NCBI GenBank assembly: GCA_009377495.1
Contig: WHTZ01000004.1
Coordinates: 124,001 to 188,000, forward strand
Length of the DNA stretch: 64,000 nucleotides
Direction: 5' to 3'
From: Luteitalea sp.
GTDB taxonomy: Bacteria > Acidobacteriota > Vicinamibacteria > Vicinamibacterales > Vicinamibacteraceae
A model generated the notes under the pieces. The model searched no databases. It saw only the letters and a program-made list of their open reading frames with translations, and had not been told where the DNA came from. Both the position numbers and the translations under genes were made by a program. Of this stretch, positions 23,219 to 32,957 are shown piece by piece. How positions within the stretch are numbered: position 1 is the stretch's first letter; each line of letters opens with the position of its first letter.

Positions 23219-26137
23219 CTAGAACTCGAAGCGAATGCCGAGTCTGATGCGGCTGGGCCTCTGATACTCGAGCACGTTGCCGAAGTCGGGACTTGCCGTG
23301 GTCGGGCTGGTTTGGGTGTAGTCGTCGTACGCCACCACGCCTTGGCGATCGATGAAGTTGAACACATCGGCGAGCAGGACGAGCCGACGGCCACCGACGC
23401 GGAGGGCATAGTCGGCGTGGAGGTTTAGGTCCGCCTCGATCGCCGAGCGCTGTTTGAATCCATCAACCGTCTCGTACCCGACGCCACGCGGCGTTTCCGG
23501 AATCTCACCGGTGCTCTGGTATCGGGGATTCGCCGCAAGGCGCGTCAGTGGCCGGCCGGAACCGAGCAGCATACCTGCACCGAGGTTCAAGCCCCAGTTG
23601 AAGCTGTAGTTACCGTACAGCTTGAACTGATGCCGGCGATCATTGGGCAGCGGTCCCGCGCCGGCCGCACCGAGGTATCGAATGTCGCCGGCGAAGCCGC
23701 GGGGCACGAGCTCCGCCGCGTAGGAGGGATCATTGGTTGGAAAGTCGAACAGCGAGGTGATCGCCGGATCCGATTGTCCATTGTCGTTCCGGAAGAAGCC
23801 CTCGAACGTGCCGTAGAGACGACTCCAGCGATACGAGGCCTGGAGCTGCCAATTCTGCGAGAACCTCCTGTCGGCGGTAAGCTCGACAGCGTCGTAGTCG
23901 TGAATGGCCTCTTCGAAGCTGGCCCCGAGCTCGGGGAACTGGACGGGCGTGTTCGGTCCGGGGTTGGTGATGAAGTACTCGACGCTGGCGCCCGCCTCAT
24001 CGGGGAACAGCGTGTAGGCGGCCATCGGAATGGTCCCGACGTCCTCCAGGATGCGGCCGAAGCTCCGGTGGATGTAGCGAACGTCGAGCGTCAGGCCCGG
24101 TGCCGCTTCGAACTCGAACCCGATCAGTGCCTCATCCAGATAGGTGGATTTGGAGTCGGGATCGAAGTCGCTCGGCTCGAGGCCCGCCGGTTGAAAATGC
24201 TCGGTCTCGCCCTCGACGCCGACCGGGACGCCGTTCGGAATGGGCTCCGTCAGCTCGGCGTCGTAGTAATCGGCCAGCGTCACACCAGCATCGGCTGAGA
24301 GCGCGCGTGCCGCGAGATCGTTTGGGATCTTGGCGAAGAAGCGTCCCCAGTTCGCGTACAACTTGGAGCGGCCGTCTCCCAGCAGGTCGAAGGTGCCGCC
24401 GACGCGAGGCCCCCAGTTGTCTTTCCACCTGAACTCAGCCACGTTGCCCACCAGCTTCTGCTGCTCGTAGCGGATGCCTGGCCGGACGGTGAGTCGACTA
24501 CCGACCCTCCAGGTGTCCTGCAGAAAGAAGCTGAGGTACTCCTGCGTCGTGTCGCGGACGTTGCTCGTGTTGGCGCGGGTGACACGGTAGAACTGACCCA
24601 GATCCGGATCGGGAAGGATGTCGATTTGCGCCCCTGTCACGGTCTGTGAGCCGTCCGGCAACGTGAATGTCTGACCGGTCCGTTGGATGATGTTGTCGTA
24701 GCGAATGTCTTCGAGCAACACGCCATATCGGACCTCGTGATTGGCGAAGTAGTGCGTCGACTTGGCGCTGTACTGGAAGCTCTCACCGTCGTTGCCCTCG
24801 TACAGCCCGATGCCGCCAGAGCGGCCAACAACGTCACTTGTCCGGTCGGTGATCGACCACTCGTCGACCGACGGTGTCTCTTCGATCCGGTTCGCTGCCC
24901 GCGCGAACGACGCTTCGAGCAGCCAGTTCGATCGCAGCGCACCGTCGTACTTGACCGTCTGGTTGTGTCCGCCGTAGCTCAATTCGCTGAAGCCGGTCGT
25001 GTCGTCGCGAAGCAGAGCGATGCGGCGCTGAGGTCCCATGCCGCCGGTCGCCGGATCGCCGAAGAACGACACGTCGGCGCGATGTCCAGTGGCAATCTGG
25101 ACCGTGCCCTTGGCGGCGTACGCCACAAGTCTGCGGTCTCGCTCGACCTCGTCCAGCTCGCTGAGCGGTGCGGCATCTGGTGCAAGCAGCGTATCGGTCT
25201 CCCACTGAGGATCGATGGCGCCGAAGAAGAACGCCCGGTTCCTGAGGATTGGTCCACCGAGCTCGACACCGGCGTCGTTGACCCGGGTTGCCGTTGTGTT
25301 CACCGATTCTTCCCGCGCTAGAACCTCAGACTCGATCGGCGTGTGCTCTGCTTCGAGCCCCGACGGGCGGAAGTACGCAAATGCGCTACCGCGAACCTCG
25401 TTGCTGCCGGACTTGGTGATGACGTTGACCACGCCGCCGGTCGCCTGGCCGTACTCCGCTTCGTACCCTCCCGTCTTCACCTGGATTTCTCTCACGAAAT
25501 CGAACGGCACGCCGTTGCCAAGCGAGCCGTGCAGGATGGAGTACGAGCCAAGCGCGCCGTAGCCCGCGTTCGTGATGTTCACGCCGTCGACGACGTACTG
25601 GTTCTCGAGGCCGCTCCCACCGGCAATCGACGGGTTGGCCATCCCGGTGCCACCGCCACTGCTCACGCCTGGCGCGATATACGTCGCGTCGCTCAGGCGC
25701 CGCCCGACGGGCACCTGCCGAAGCAACTCGTCCGAGAGGTTTGCGCCAACGGTCGTCGTGCTGCTGTCGATTCCTGGTGGCGCGCCGCCCACTTCAATCG
25801 TCTCGACCAGCCCACCCACTTCCATCTTCAGAGAGAGGCTGATCGTCTCGCCCAGGCCAACGGTCACGTTCTCCCGCTCCAGCGTGCGCAGTCCCAGCAG
25901 CCTCACTTGGACCCTGTAGGTGCCTGGAACGAGGAGCGGCACACGAAACCGTCCGTCGGCGCCGCTGCGGGCCTCCTTCGCGCCTCGATCACCGGCGACG
26001 GTGACCCTGGCGCCCGGTATGCCGAGTCCCTGCCAATCGAGGACGATGCCGCTGATCGTGCCGGTCGTCTCTTGCGCACCGACGGGGCTCGCGAGGGCGA
26101 GCATGAGCAGCAGCGAAAGACACGCCACTGGCTTCAT
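23219..26137 (-). CDS. TonB-dependent receptor with carboxypeptidase-regulatory-like N-terminal domain (first of three)
   Basis: A 972-residue outer-membrane protein. After a signal peptide (MKPVACLSLLLMLALASPVGAQ), a CarboxypepD_reg-like beta-sandwich spans about residues 25-105 (GTISGIVLDWQGLGIPGARV). A plug domain with NQYVVDGVNITNAGYG and GYEAEYGQATGGVVNVITKSG follows, then a large barrel ending in an aromatic residue (RIRLGIRFEF). This Oar-type receptor class is abundant in Acidobacteria and imports or binds unknown large ligands. The ATG at 26137 has AGGAGGCC directly upstream. It is transcribed divergently from the second receptor and has diverged most of the three. Confidence 0.93.
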   Translation of the reverse strand: MKPVACLSLLLMLALASPVGAQETTGTISGIVLDWQGLGIPGARVTVAGDRGAKEARSGADGRFRVPLLVPGTYRVQVRLLGLRTLERENVTVGLGETISLSLKMEVGGLVETIEVGGAPPGIDSSTTTVGANLSDELLRQVPVGRRLSDATYIAPGVSSGGGTGMANPSIAGGSGLENQYVVDGVNITNAGYGALGSYSILHGSLGNGVPFDFVREIQVKTGGYEAEYGQATGGVVNVITKSGSNEVRGSAFAYFRPSGLEAEHTPIESEVLAREESVNTTATRVNDAGVELGGPILRNRAFFFGAIDPQWETDTLLAPDAAPLSELDEVERDRRLVAYAAKGTVQIATGHRADVSFFGDPATGGMGPQRRIALLRDDTTGFSELSYGGHNQTVKYDGALRSNWLLEASFARAANRIEETPSVDEWSITDRTSDVVGRSGGIGLYEGNDGESFQYSAKSTHYFANHEVRYGVLLEDIRYDNIIQRTGQTFTLPDGSQTVTGAQIDILPDPDLGQFYRVTRANTSNVRDTTQEYLSFFLQDTWRVGSRLTVRPGIRYEQQKLVGNVAEFRWKDNWGPRVGGTFDLLGDGRSKLYANWGRFFAKIPNDLAARALSADAGVTLADYYDAELTEPIPNGVPVGVEGETEHFQPAGLEPSDFDPDSKSTYLDEALIGFEFEAAPGLTLDVRYIHRSFGRILEDVGTIPMAAYTLFPDEAGASVEYFITNPGPNTPVQFPELGASFEEAIHDYDAVELTADRRFSQNWQLQASYRWSRLYGTFEGFFRNDNGQSDPAITSLFDFPTNDPSYAAELVPRGFAGDIRYLGAAGAGPLPNDRRHQFKLYGNYSFNWGLNLGAGMLLGSGRPLTRLAANPRYQSTGEIPETPRGVGYETVDGFKQRSAIEADLNLHADYALRVGGRRLVLLADVFNFIDRQGVVAYDDYTQTSPTTASPDFGNVLEYQRPSRIRLGIRFEF

Positions 26138-26304
26138 CGTGGCCTCCTGCCTGGTCATCTCACAATCCTGTCGTGCACCCCTCCCGGAATTCCGGAGGCA
26201 CCGTTGGTCGCCGTGTAGGATACCCCACATCTGTTTCGGTACCTTCTCGATGTCGTGCCTCGGCGCAAGGAGCAGCGCACAGCATCCCCTGAAATCCAAC
26301 CCGT

Positions 26305-26326
26305 TGAATTGAACGGATCCAATTCA
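26305..26326. promoter_or_regulatory. Inverted repeat, candidate operator between receptors
   Basis: TGAATTG (26305-26311) and CAATTCA (26320-26326) are perfect inverted arms with an eight-base spacer centred in an AT-rich island. The position, upstream of both divergent receptor genes, would suit a regulator site. No regulator gene is adjacent. Confidence 0.35.
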
Positions 26327-26396
26327 CCGACTGTTGGTCATCTATCTCCGGCCGTGGCCAGGAATCTCCCGTCCCCACGGAATCGCCGAGGTGGCG

Positions 26397-26402
26397 TACA
26401 AT
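26397..26402 (+). promoter_or_regulatory. Candidate -10 box of receptor 2 (TACAAT), shared context with receptor 3
   Basis: The context CGAGGTGGCGTACAATCTGC recurs before receptor 3 as CGAGGTGGGCGTATAATCTG. In both genes the box lies about 175-180 bases upstream of the start codon, implying similar long leaders. No clear -35 TTGACA is seen. Confidence 0.45.
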
Positions 26403-26575
26403 CTGCATGTTTTGTTGGGCGCCGAGGTGTGCTCACCGCTACTTTCCCGAAGCAGTGAGCTCGACGGGGTGCCTCGAAGCGGCGCCCTCGAACCCATCTG
26501 GTTGTTCATTTCTTGATAGCAGAGGGACACGTGGTCGGGTTAGCTTAGCGGATGAGGAGGAGGAGGCCGAATCCC

Positions 26576-29500
26576 ATGCGTAAATATACGCTTGTCTTGC
26601 TGATGGCACTCGCCCTGGCTGTTCCGGCACTTGCCCAGGAGCAGCGGGCATCTATCGCAGGCGTCGTCACGGACAGCTCGGGAGGCGTGCTCCCGGGTGT
26701 CACGGTCGAGGCCAGGAATGCGAGCGGCGCGGTCGTCTCGACCGTGACCAACGACGTCGGCGTGTTCCGTTTTCCGGCTCTGGCGCCCGGCATTTACGAG
26801 GTGTCGGCCGCGCTGGAGGGCTTCCAGGGACAGAAATTCGAACGAGTCGAGGCGCTCCTTGGCCAGATCAAGCAGCTGCAGTTCACCCTCGACGTCGGCG
26901 GGCTCGCCGAGCAAGTGCAGGTGACGGTCGAGACGCCGCTGGTCGACGTGAGGCAGAGCGCCCGCGCCACCAGCATCCGCGCCGAGCAAATCGAGCTGCT
27001 GCCGAAGGGCCGCGACTTCAGCACGCTCGTCACGCAGGCGCCCGGGGCCAACAATGAGCAGCGGCTTGGCGGCATCTCGGTTGACGGCGCCAGCGCCGGT
27101 GAGAACCGCTTCATCTTGGACGGCATCGAGACGACCGACCTGCAGATGGGTACCTCTGGCAAACAGGTGATTGTTGATTTCATCGAAGAGCTGCAGGTGA
27201 AGTCGAGCGGCTACACGGCGGAATTCGGCGGCGCCACCGGGGGCGTGATCAACGTCATCACCAAGAGCGGCACCAGCCAGTTCCACGGAAGCGGGCTCTT
27301 CAGCTACGAGGGCAACGCGCTCAGCGGAGGACGGTACTCGTTGGGGTCAGGCTCGACGATCGGCGATTTCGGCGGTCCAACGGGACAAGCACCCACTGCG
27401 GCTGGTGGCCGTCCCACGCTTCGACTGAACCCGGTGACCGGCGATGCCGAGTATATCGAGTATGCAGAAGACGACAATTACCGCATCGAGCCCGGGTTTG
27501 CGGTCGGCGGGCCAATTGTGCAAAACAAGGCGTGGTTCTACGCGGCCTATCAGCCAACGCTCATCAAGTACGACCGCACCGTGGATCTGTTGAGCGGCGG
27601 GACGGTGACCGAAGACCAGAAAGACACGCGACACTTCTTCACCGCCAACCAGACGGCACAGGTCAGCGACAGACTCCGGACGCGCGTGGCCTTCAACAAT
27701 AGCCATAGAACCCGCGACGGGCTGCTTCCGGCCCTCGATGGAACGGACCCCGAGGGCGCGCCGTATGGGCTGGTGCGAAAGTTCCCGAACTGGAGCCTGT
27801 CAGGTACGGCCGACTGGGTGGCGAAGTCCAACCTGTATTTCGGCTTCCGGAGCGGGTACTACTTCTCCGACATCAACGACAGCAACTTCCCCAACGAGCC
27901 ACGCTTCCTCTTTCCCAACTTTGGCAGTGTCGGCTTCGTGGGCACCAATGGTGTGGCAGTGCCGGCCGAGTTCCAGCACGGCGTGGGGTTCTCGAGCTTC
28001 CCGGCCGGAGCGGCGTTCTCGACTGATTTCGACAAGCAGAAGCGCTTCAATCTGCAAGCTGACGGCACGTGGTACACGAACTTCGGCGGCCAGCACGAGC
28101 TCAAGGGCGGTGTGCAAGTGGACCGCATCGGGAACGAGGTGTTCTCAGGCGAGGCCGGCAACCGGGTGCAGGTTCATTGGGGGGATGCACTCTCGACTGG
28201 CGCGCCACTGCAGGAAGGCCCGTTCGGTTACTACCAAGTGCGCAGCAACGGCGTGGACCCTCGGAAGGGGTTCATCACCGAGGGAAATGTCAGCACAACG
28301 AACGTTGGGCTGTTCATCCAGGATGCCTGGACGATCGGGAACCGCCTGACGATCAACGCGGGCCTGCGCACCGAGCGCGAGCGCGTTCCGGCCTATGCGC
28401 TGGGTCCCGACATCCCGGCAGCCGGCATCGAGTTCGACTTCCAGGACAAGCTCGCGCCGCGCGTGGGGTTCGCCTGGGACGTCAAGGGCGACGGCAAGTG
28501 GAAGACCTACGCGTCATGGGGTGTCTTCTACGACATCTTCAAGCTCGAGCTGCCGCGCGGCTCCTGGGGCGGCGACAAGTGGCTCGAGTACTACTACACC
28601 CTCGACAGCCCCGACTGGACATCGCTGGTCAGCAGCCCCGACTGCCCGCCGGCCTGTGAGGGCACGCTCATCCGCGGGCCGGTGGATTTCCGGCACGTGT
28701 CAATCGGATTCGATCCTGAGTCGGGCCAAGGCATCGATCCAGATATCAAGCCGATGCGCATGCAGGAAGCGGCTGTGGGCCTCGAGCACCAGCTGACCAA
28801 CGTGACCGCCGTCGGCGTGCGCTACTTGCACAAGCAGATCGACCGCGCCGTCGAGGATACGGGCACGATCGGCCCGGGTGGGAGCGAGATCTACGTCATC
28901 GCAAACCCCGGGGAGGGCCTTACCGAGTCGGCGCATCCCGGCGTGGCCCTGCCGAAGCCACAGCGGGACTACGATGCGGTGGAGTTCTCTTTCGACAAGC
29001 GCCATGCCGACAACTGGTCGCTCCGCCTGAGCTATCAGTGGAGCCGGCTCTACGGCAACTACTCGGGTCTCTCGCAGGGCGACGAGAACGGGCGCACCAG
29101 CCCGAACGTCGGCCGCCTCTACGACTACCCGGCGATGATGTTCGACCAGCTCGGGCAACCCGTGATCGGTCACCTGCCGACCGATCGCCCGCATCAGTTC
29201 AAGGCCCATGGCCTCTATTCGTTCGACTTTGGGACGAGCCTCGGCCTGAGCTTCTACACGTCCAGCGGCGTGCCGGTCACGCGCGAGCTTGGGATCTACC
29301 CGACGAACAACCTGCCGGTCCAGTACCTCGGACGCATGAGCGACGGGCGCACGGATGTCTTCTCGCAGACCGACCTGTCCATCCAGCACGAGTTCAGCCT
29401 CGCCGCGAACCGGCGCATGCAGATCGTCTTCAACGTGCTCAACTTGTTCGATCAGAAAGCAGCGATCGGCCAGTGGCAGACCTATGAGCTCAACAACGGA

Positions 29501-29656
29501 ATCGACCTCCCCGACGAGGATCTCCTCTACTCCGGTCAGCTCGACTTCGAGCAACTGGTCCAGGAGCAAGGCGTGACGCAGGATCCGCGGTTCCTGCAAG
29601 ACTCGTGGTATCAGTTTCCGATCTCCGCACGATTCGGCGTGAAGTTCCTCTTCTGA
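26576..29656 (+). CDS. TonB-dependent receptor with carboxypeptidase-regulatory-like domain (second of three)
   Basis: A 1026-residue outer-membrane receptor. Signal peptide MRKYTLVLLMALALAVPALA is followed by QEQRASIAGVVTDSSGGVLP, the CarboxypepD_reg domain (about residues 22-105). The plug carries SVDGASAGENRFILDGIETT and GYTAEFGGATGGVINVITKS. The barrel ends ISARFGVKFLF with the terminal aromatic typical of BAM substrates. The start at 26576 is preferred to 26552, since AGGAGGAGG lies about nine bases upstream. It is closely related in sequence and leader to the third receptor, suggesting tandem duplication. An intrinsic terminator follows. Confidence 0.95.
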   Translation: MRKYTLVLLMALALAVPALAQEQRASIAGVVTDSSGGVLPGVTVEARNASGAVVSTVTNDVGVFRFPALAPGIYEVSAALEGFQGQKFERVEALLGQIKQLQFTLDVGGLAEQVQVTVETPLVDVRQSARATSIRAEQIELLPKGRDFSTLVTQAPGANNEQRLGGISVDGASAGENRFILDGIETTDLQMGTSGKQVIVDFIEELQVKSSGYTAEFGGATGGVINVITKSGTSQFHGSGLFSYEGNALSGGRYSLGSGSTIGDFGGPTGQAPTAAGGRPTLRLNPVTGDAEYIEYAEDDNYRIEPGFAVGGPIVQNKAWFYAAYQPTLIKYDRTVDLLSGGTVTEDQKDTRHFFTANQTAQVSDRLRTRVAFNNSHRTRDGLLPALDGTDPEGAPYGLVRKFPNWSLSGTADWVAKSNLYFGFRSGYYFSDINDSNFPNEPRFLFPNFGSVGFVGTNGVAVPAEFQHGVGFSSFPAGAAFSTDFDKQKRFNLQADGTWYTNFGGQHELKGGVQVDRIGNEVFSGEAGNRVQVHWGDALSTGAPLQEGPFGYYQVRSNGVDPRKGFITEGNVSTTNVGLFIQDAWTIGNRLTINAGLRTERERVPAYALGPDIPAAGIEFDFQDKLAPRVGFAWDVKGDGKWKTYASWGVFYDIFKLELPRGSWGGDKWLEYYYTLDSPDWTSLVSSPDCPPACEGTLIRGPVDFRHVSIGFDPESGQGIDPDIKPMRMQEAAVGLEHQLTNVTAVGVRYLHKQIDRAVEDTGTIGPGGSEIYVIANPGEGLTESAHPGVALPKPQRDYDAVEFSFDKRHADNWSLRLSYQWSRLYGNYSGLSQGDENGRTSPNVGRLYDYPAMMFDQLGQPVIGHLPTDRPHQFKAHGLYSFDFGTSLGLSFYTSSGVPVTRELGIYPTNNLPVQYLGRMSDGRTDVFSQTDLSIQHEFSLAANRRMQIVFNVLNLFDQKAAIGQWQTYELNNGIDLPDEDLLYSGQLDFEQLVQEQGVTQDPRFLQDSWYQFPISARFGVKFLF

Positions 29657-29682
29657 CGGGCCTGAGCGCAGGCCGACACGTG

Positions 29683-29723
29683 AAGCCCGGCAAGGCCCTC
29701 CGGCCTTGTCGGGCTTTCTTTTT
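29683..29723 (+). terminator. Intrinsic terminator after receptor 2
   Basis: AGCCCGGCAAGGCC / CTC / CGGCCTTGTCGGGCT forms a long stem with a short loop and is followed by TTCTTTTT. This is the clearest Rho-independent terminator in the window. It separates receptor 2 from receptor 3, which therefore has its own promoter. Confidence 0.9.
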
Positions 29724-29987
29724 GCGCGTCGGCAACTGAGAGGGTCTGCCCCCGCTGCCGCCCCTGGAAGGATCCGACACATGCAAAATGGTCGAGGTGG
29801 GCGTATAATCTGCTCAGCCCCAGTCATGTTCGCCCTTCGGGAGAGGTTCTTGGTTCTGTGGTGGGCGACTATCCGGGGTCGAGTCGGCCGCGCTCGAAAG
29901 TTCTTCATTGCTTGTCCCGGTGGATGGAGGAGACTTCGTGGTGCCTGCCGCGGCGACGCGGAGGCGAGTGGATGAGGAGGCAATCCC
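29724..29987. other. Leader region of receptor 3
   Basis: No gene. It carries a -10-like TATAAT at 29804-29809 in the shared context described for receptor 2, then a leader of about 175 bases ending in GATGAGGAGGCAATCCC just before the ATG. The receptor 2 leader ends similarly (GATGAGGAGG...ATCCC). Confidence 0.6.
29804..29809 (+). promoter_or_regulatory. Candidate -10 box of receptor 3 (TATAAT)
   Basis: A perfect TATAAT, 178 bases before the start codon, within a 20-bp context shared with receptor 2. The region around -35 shows no consensus, so an extended -10 or activator-dependent promoter is possible. Confidence 0.5.
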
Positions 29988-32930
29988 ATGGGTAGAAGCG
30001 CGCTTGCCTTGTTGATGGTGCTTGCTCTGGCCCTTCCAGCGTTCGCTCAAGAGCAACGGGGTTCCATCGAAGGCACAGTCAGGGACAGCTCTGGTGCCGT
30101 GTTGCCGGGCGTCACCGTCGAGGCTCGGGCGGGCGTGCGTGGTGTCGTCTCAACCGTGACAGACGAGAGCGGTGTCTATCGCTTCCCTGCTCTCATGCCC
30201 GGCACTTACGAGGTCTCAGCTGATCTGAGTGGCTTCAACTCGAACACGCTCGAAAACGTGAGCGTCTCGCTCGGCCAGATTCTCCGCGTGGACCTAACCC
30301 TCCAGCCTCAGGGGATCACTGAAACGGTATCGGTGACGGCGGAGGCGCCGCTCATCGACGTGAAGCAAAGCGCATCGTTCGCCAACATCCGCAACGACAT
30401 CATCGACAACATTCCCAAGGCCCGTGACTTCACGAGCCTCGTTCAGCTCGCGCCGGGCGCGAATGACGAGCCGAAGTCAGGTGGCCTCTCTATTGATGGC
30501 GCGAGCGGTGCCGAGAACCGCTTCTACATCGATGGTACGGACAGCACCAACCTTCGCATGGGCGTCTCCGGCAAGGACCTTGTGACGGACTTCGTCGAAG
30601 AGCTGCAGGTGAAGTCGAGCGGCTATCCAGCGGAGTTTCGTGGTGCCACCGGTGGCGTGATCAATGTGATCACCAAGAGCGGGAGCAACGATTGGACCGG
30701 TTACGTCGGCAGCCTGTTCAGCTCTGACAACCTTGAAGGGTCCGAACGGCCAACGCTGCGGCTCGTGCTGACAGGCGAGAATCAGTCGGAGTACGTCACG
30801 TTTCCCAAAGATGACTTTAGGCGGATTGAGCCTCTTGCCCAGCTCGGAGGGCCGATCGTGCGTAATCGCTTGTGGTTCTTCGGCGGGTACTCGCCCAGCC
30901 TCGAAGAGACCGATCGCACCGTGACCTTTCGGGCCGACGGCCAGACCCGCACGCTCACGCAAACCCAGCGCGAGCATTACGCCACAGGGAACGTAACGGC
31001 ACAACTGACCAACAGCCTGAGAGGGCGATTCTCTGTCACGGCCAACCCGTACTATGAGAAGGGGCGACTGCCGGATCGCGCGGGGACGGATGCGCCTGAC
31101 ACCAACTACGCTATCAATCGTGAACAGCCCAACACGTCGTACGCCGGCCAAGTCGACTACGTAGTGACGCCGCGCTTGTTCTTGGCCGGCAGGGCCAACT
31201 TCCTAACCTACGACACGACCGACGAAGGCATCCCAGCTGATCTCCGCCATATCTTCAATGGCTCGAACGCCGTCTTTCCGGAAACGCCGCCATCCCTCGT
31301 GCGAGACGAGGGATTTACGAGCGGAGCGTCCAACCGCGCGGTTCTGCGAGACCTCTACCAGCGCACCGCGGTGGGCGCCGATGCCACCTACTATGCGTCG
31401 CTTGCGGGCCAACACCAGTTCAAGGGCGGGTTTCTGTTCGAACAGATCCGCAACGACGTGTTCGATGCGGAGCAGAGCCCAAATGTCACGTTTTTTTGGG
31501 ATCAGTCGCTCACCACGCTGGACGGTCGGACGGTGCGTGGCCAGTACGGGCACTACCGGTACCGCCAGTTCGGCACGCAGGGTGATGTCCGCGCGAGGAA
31601 CTACGGCCTGTTCATACAAGATCTCTGGACCGTCAACAACCGGCTCACGCTGAGTCTCGGTCTTCGGACGGAGAGGGAGGAGATCCCGTCTTATGTCGAG
31701 GGGCTCAGCGGGATCGAATTTGGCTTTGGTGACAAGATCGATCCGCGTGTGGGGTTTGCCTGGGACGTTCGGGGTGATGGCACGTGGAAAGCTTACGGAA
31801 GCTGGGGCAGATTTCACGACATCTTCAAGCTCGAGCTCCCACGCGGCGCCTTCGGTGGGGACAAGTGGCTTGACTATCGCTACTCGCTCGATACGCTCGA
31901 CTGGACCGAGATCGGCGTGAACGAAAACTTTCCGGGTGAGTTCTATGAGGTCGTGAACTTCCGCATCCCGTCGAATGATCCGTCTTGCCCGGAGTGCGGC
32001 GGAATCGACCCGAACCTGAAGCCCTACCAGACCCGTGAGCTCACGCTGGGCGTCGAGCACGAGCTCAACCCGACGATGTCGCTGGGTGTCCGTTACGTGA
32101 ACAAGCGGGTCGACCGCGCCGTTGAAGACGTCGGCGTGATTGTTCCTGGACTCGGAGAAGTGTTCTTTACCGCTAACCCAGGTTTTGGTATCGCCGAGCA
32201 CATCATCGGAGATGAATTCCCGGCTCTGCCGAAGGCGGTGCGCGACTACGACAGCGTCGAGCTCCGATTGACGAAGCGTTTCAGTCATAACTTCTCTGCC
32301 GACGCCGTCTACCTCTGGAGCCGCCTGGACGGTAACTACCCCGGGCTTGCAAGCTCAGACGAGGTGAACGCGAGCGGAGACGGACGAAGGGCACCAAACG
32401 TTAACCGGCTGTTCGACGCGATCGTCATGGCCTTCGATGAGAACGCACAGGCCGTGTTTGGCCCGCTCGAGACGGATCGCCCCCATCAACTCAAGCTGAG
32501 CGGCTATTACACCTTCCCATTTGGCTCAACCGTTGGAGCCTTCTTCAGGGCACAGAGCGGCACACCGATCTCGCGCCGGGTCAGCATGGTGAGCTCGACG
32601 CCGGTCTTCTATCAGGGCCGTGGAAGCGACGGTCGGTCGTCGGCACTCACGCGCACAGACCTCTTCCTGGCGCACCGATTCAGCTTGGGGAGCCACAAAC
32701 TGCAGCTCGAAATGAACGTGGACAACCTGTTCGATCAAGAGACGGTCACACGAGTGTTCCCGGTCGAGACGCGACAGATCCTTCCCATCGAAGAGGCTGA
32801 GTTCTTTCAAGGATTCGACACGCAGCAGCTCATCGCCGAGCATGACATCCTTCGTGACCCGCGATTCCTGCAGGACGAGCAGTTCCAGGGAAAGCGCGCC
32901 ATCCGGTTTGGTGTCAAGTTTTTGTTTTAG
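29988..32930 (+). CDS. TonB-dependent receptor with carboxypeptidase-regulatory-like domain (third of three)
   Basis: A 980-residue paralogue of receptor 2. Signal peptide MGRSALALLMVLALALPAFA, then QEQRGSIEGTVRDSSGAVLP (CarboxypepD_reg), plug motifs SIDGASGAENRFYIDGTDST and GYPAEFRGATGGVINVITKS, and a barrel ending IRFGVKFLF. GAGGAGG precedes the ATG at 29988 at normal spacing. The two plus-strand paralogues share the N-terminal 250 residues closely but diverge in barrel loops, which points to different ligands. No SusD-like lipoprotein or ligand-processing enzyme is adjacent. Confidence 0.95.
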   Translation: MGRSALALLMVLALALPAFAQEQRGSIEGTVRDSSGAVLPGVTVEARAGVRGVVSTVTDESGVYRFPALMPGTYEVSADLSGFNSNTLENVSVSLGQILRVDLTLQPQGITETVSVTAEAPLIDVKQSASFANIRNDIIDNIPKARDFTSLVQLAPGANDEPKSGGLSIDGASGAENRFYIDGTDSTNLRMGVSGKDLVTDFVEELQVKSSGYPAEFRGATGGVINVITKSGSNDWTGYVGSLFSSDNLEGSERPTLRLVLTGENQSEYVTFPKDDFRRIEPLAQLGGPIVRNRLWFFGGYSPSLEETDRTVTFRADGQTRTLTQTQREHYATGNVTAQLTNSLRGRFSVTANPYYEKGRLPDRAGTDAPDTNYAINREQPNTSYAGQVDYVVTPRLFLAGRANFLTYDTTDEGIPADLRHIFNGSNAVFPETPPSLVRDEGFTSGASNRAVLRDLYQRTAVGADATYYASLAGQHQFKGGFLFEQIRNDVFDAEQSPNVTFFWDQSLTTLDGRTVRGQYGHYRYRQFGTQGDVRARNYGLFIQDLWTVNNRLTLSLGLRTEREEIPSYVEGLSGIEFGFGDKIDPRVGFAWDVRGDGTWKAYGSWGRFHDIFKLELPRGAFGGDKWLDYRYSLDTLDWTEIGVNENFPGEFYEVVNFRIPSNDPSCPECGGIDPNLKPYQTRELTLGVEHELNPTMSLGVRYVNKRVDRAVEDVGVIVPGLGEVFFTANPGFGIAEHIIGDEFPALPKAVRDYDSVELRLTKRFSHNFSADAVYLWSRLDGNYPGLASSDEVNASGDGRRAPNVNRLFDAIVMAFDENAQAVFGPLETDRPHQLKLSGYYTFPFGSTVGAFFRAQSGTPISRRVSMVSSTPVFYQGRGSDGRSSALTRTDLFLAHRFSLGSHKLQLEMNVDNLFDQETVTRVFPVETRQILPIEEAEFFQGFDTQQLIAEHDILRDPRFLQDEQFQGKRAIRFGVKFLF

Positions 32931-32957
32931 ACTCGGTAGTCCGGCTTGAGATCCCAG

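Larger units (their letters stand above)
26138..26575. other. 438-bp divergent promoter region between receptors 1 and 2
   Basis: No gene is visible. It holds a CTCCCGGAATTCCGGAG near-palindrome at about 26178-26195, a perfect 7-bp inverted repeat at 26305-26326, and a -10-like TACAAT at 26397-26402 for receptor 2. The minus-strand promoter of receptor 1 should lie around 26200-26330. A GAGGAGGAGGAGG ribosome-binding tract is at 26555-26567. Confidence 0.6.

Noticed and set aside
28700-29989. 429-residue minus-strand frame
   Set aside because: Antisense to receptor 2, with Arg/Ala-biased composition and no family motif; a GC-rich shadow.
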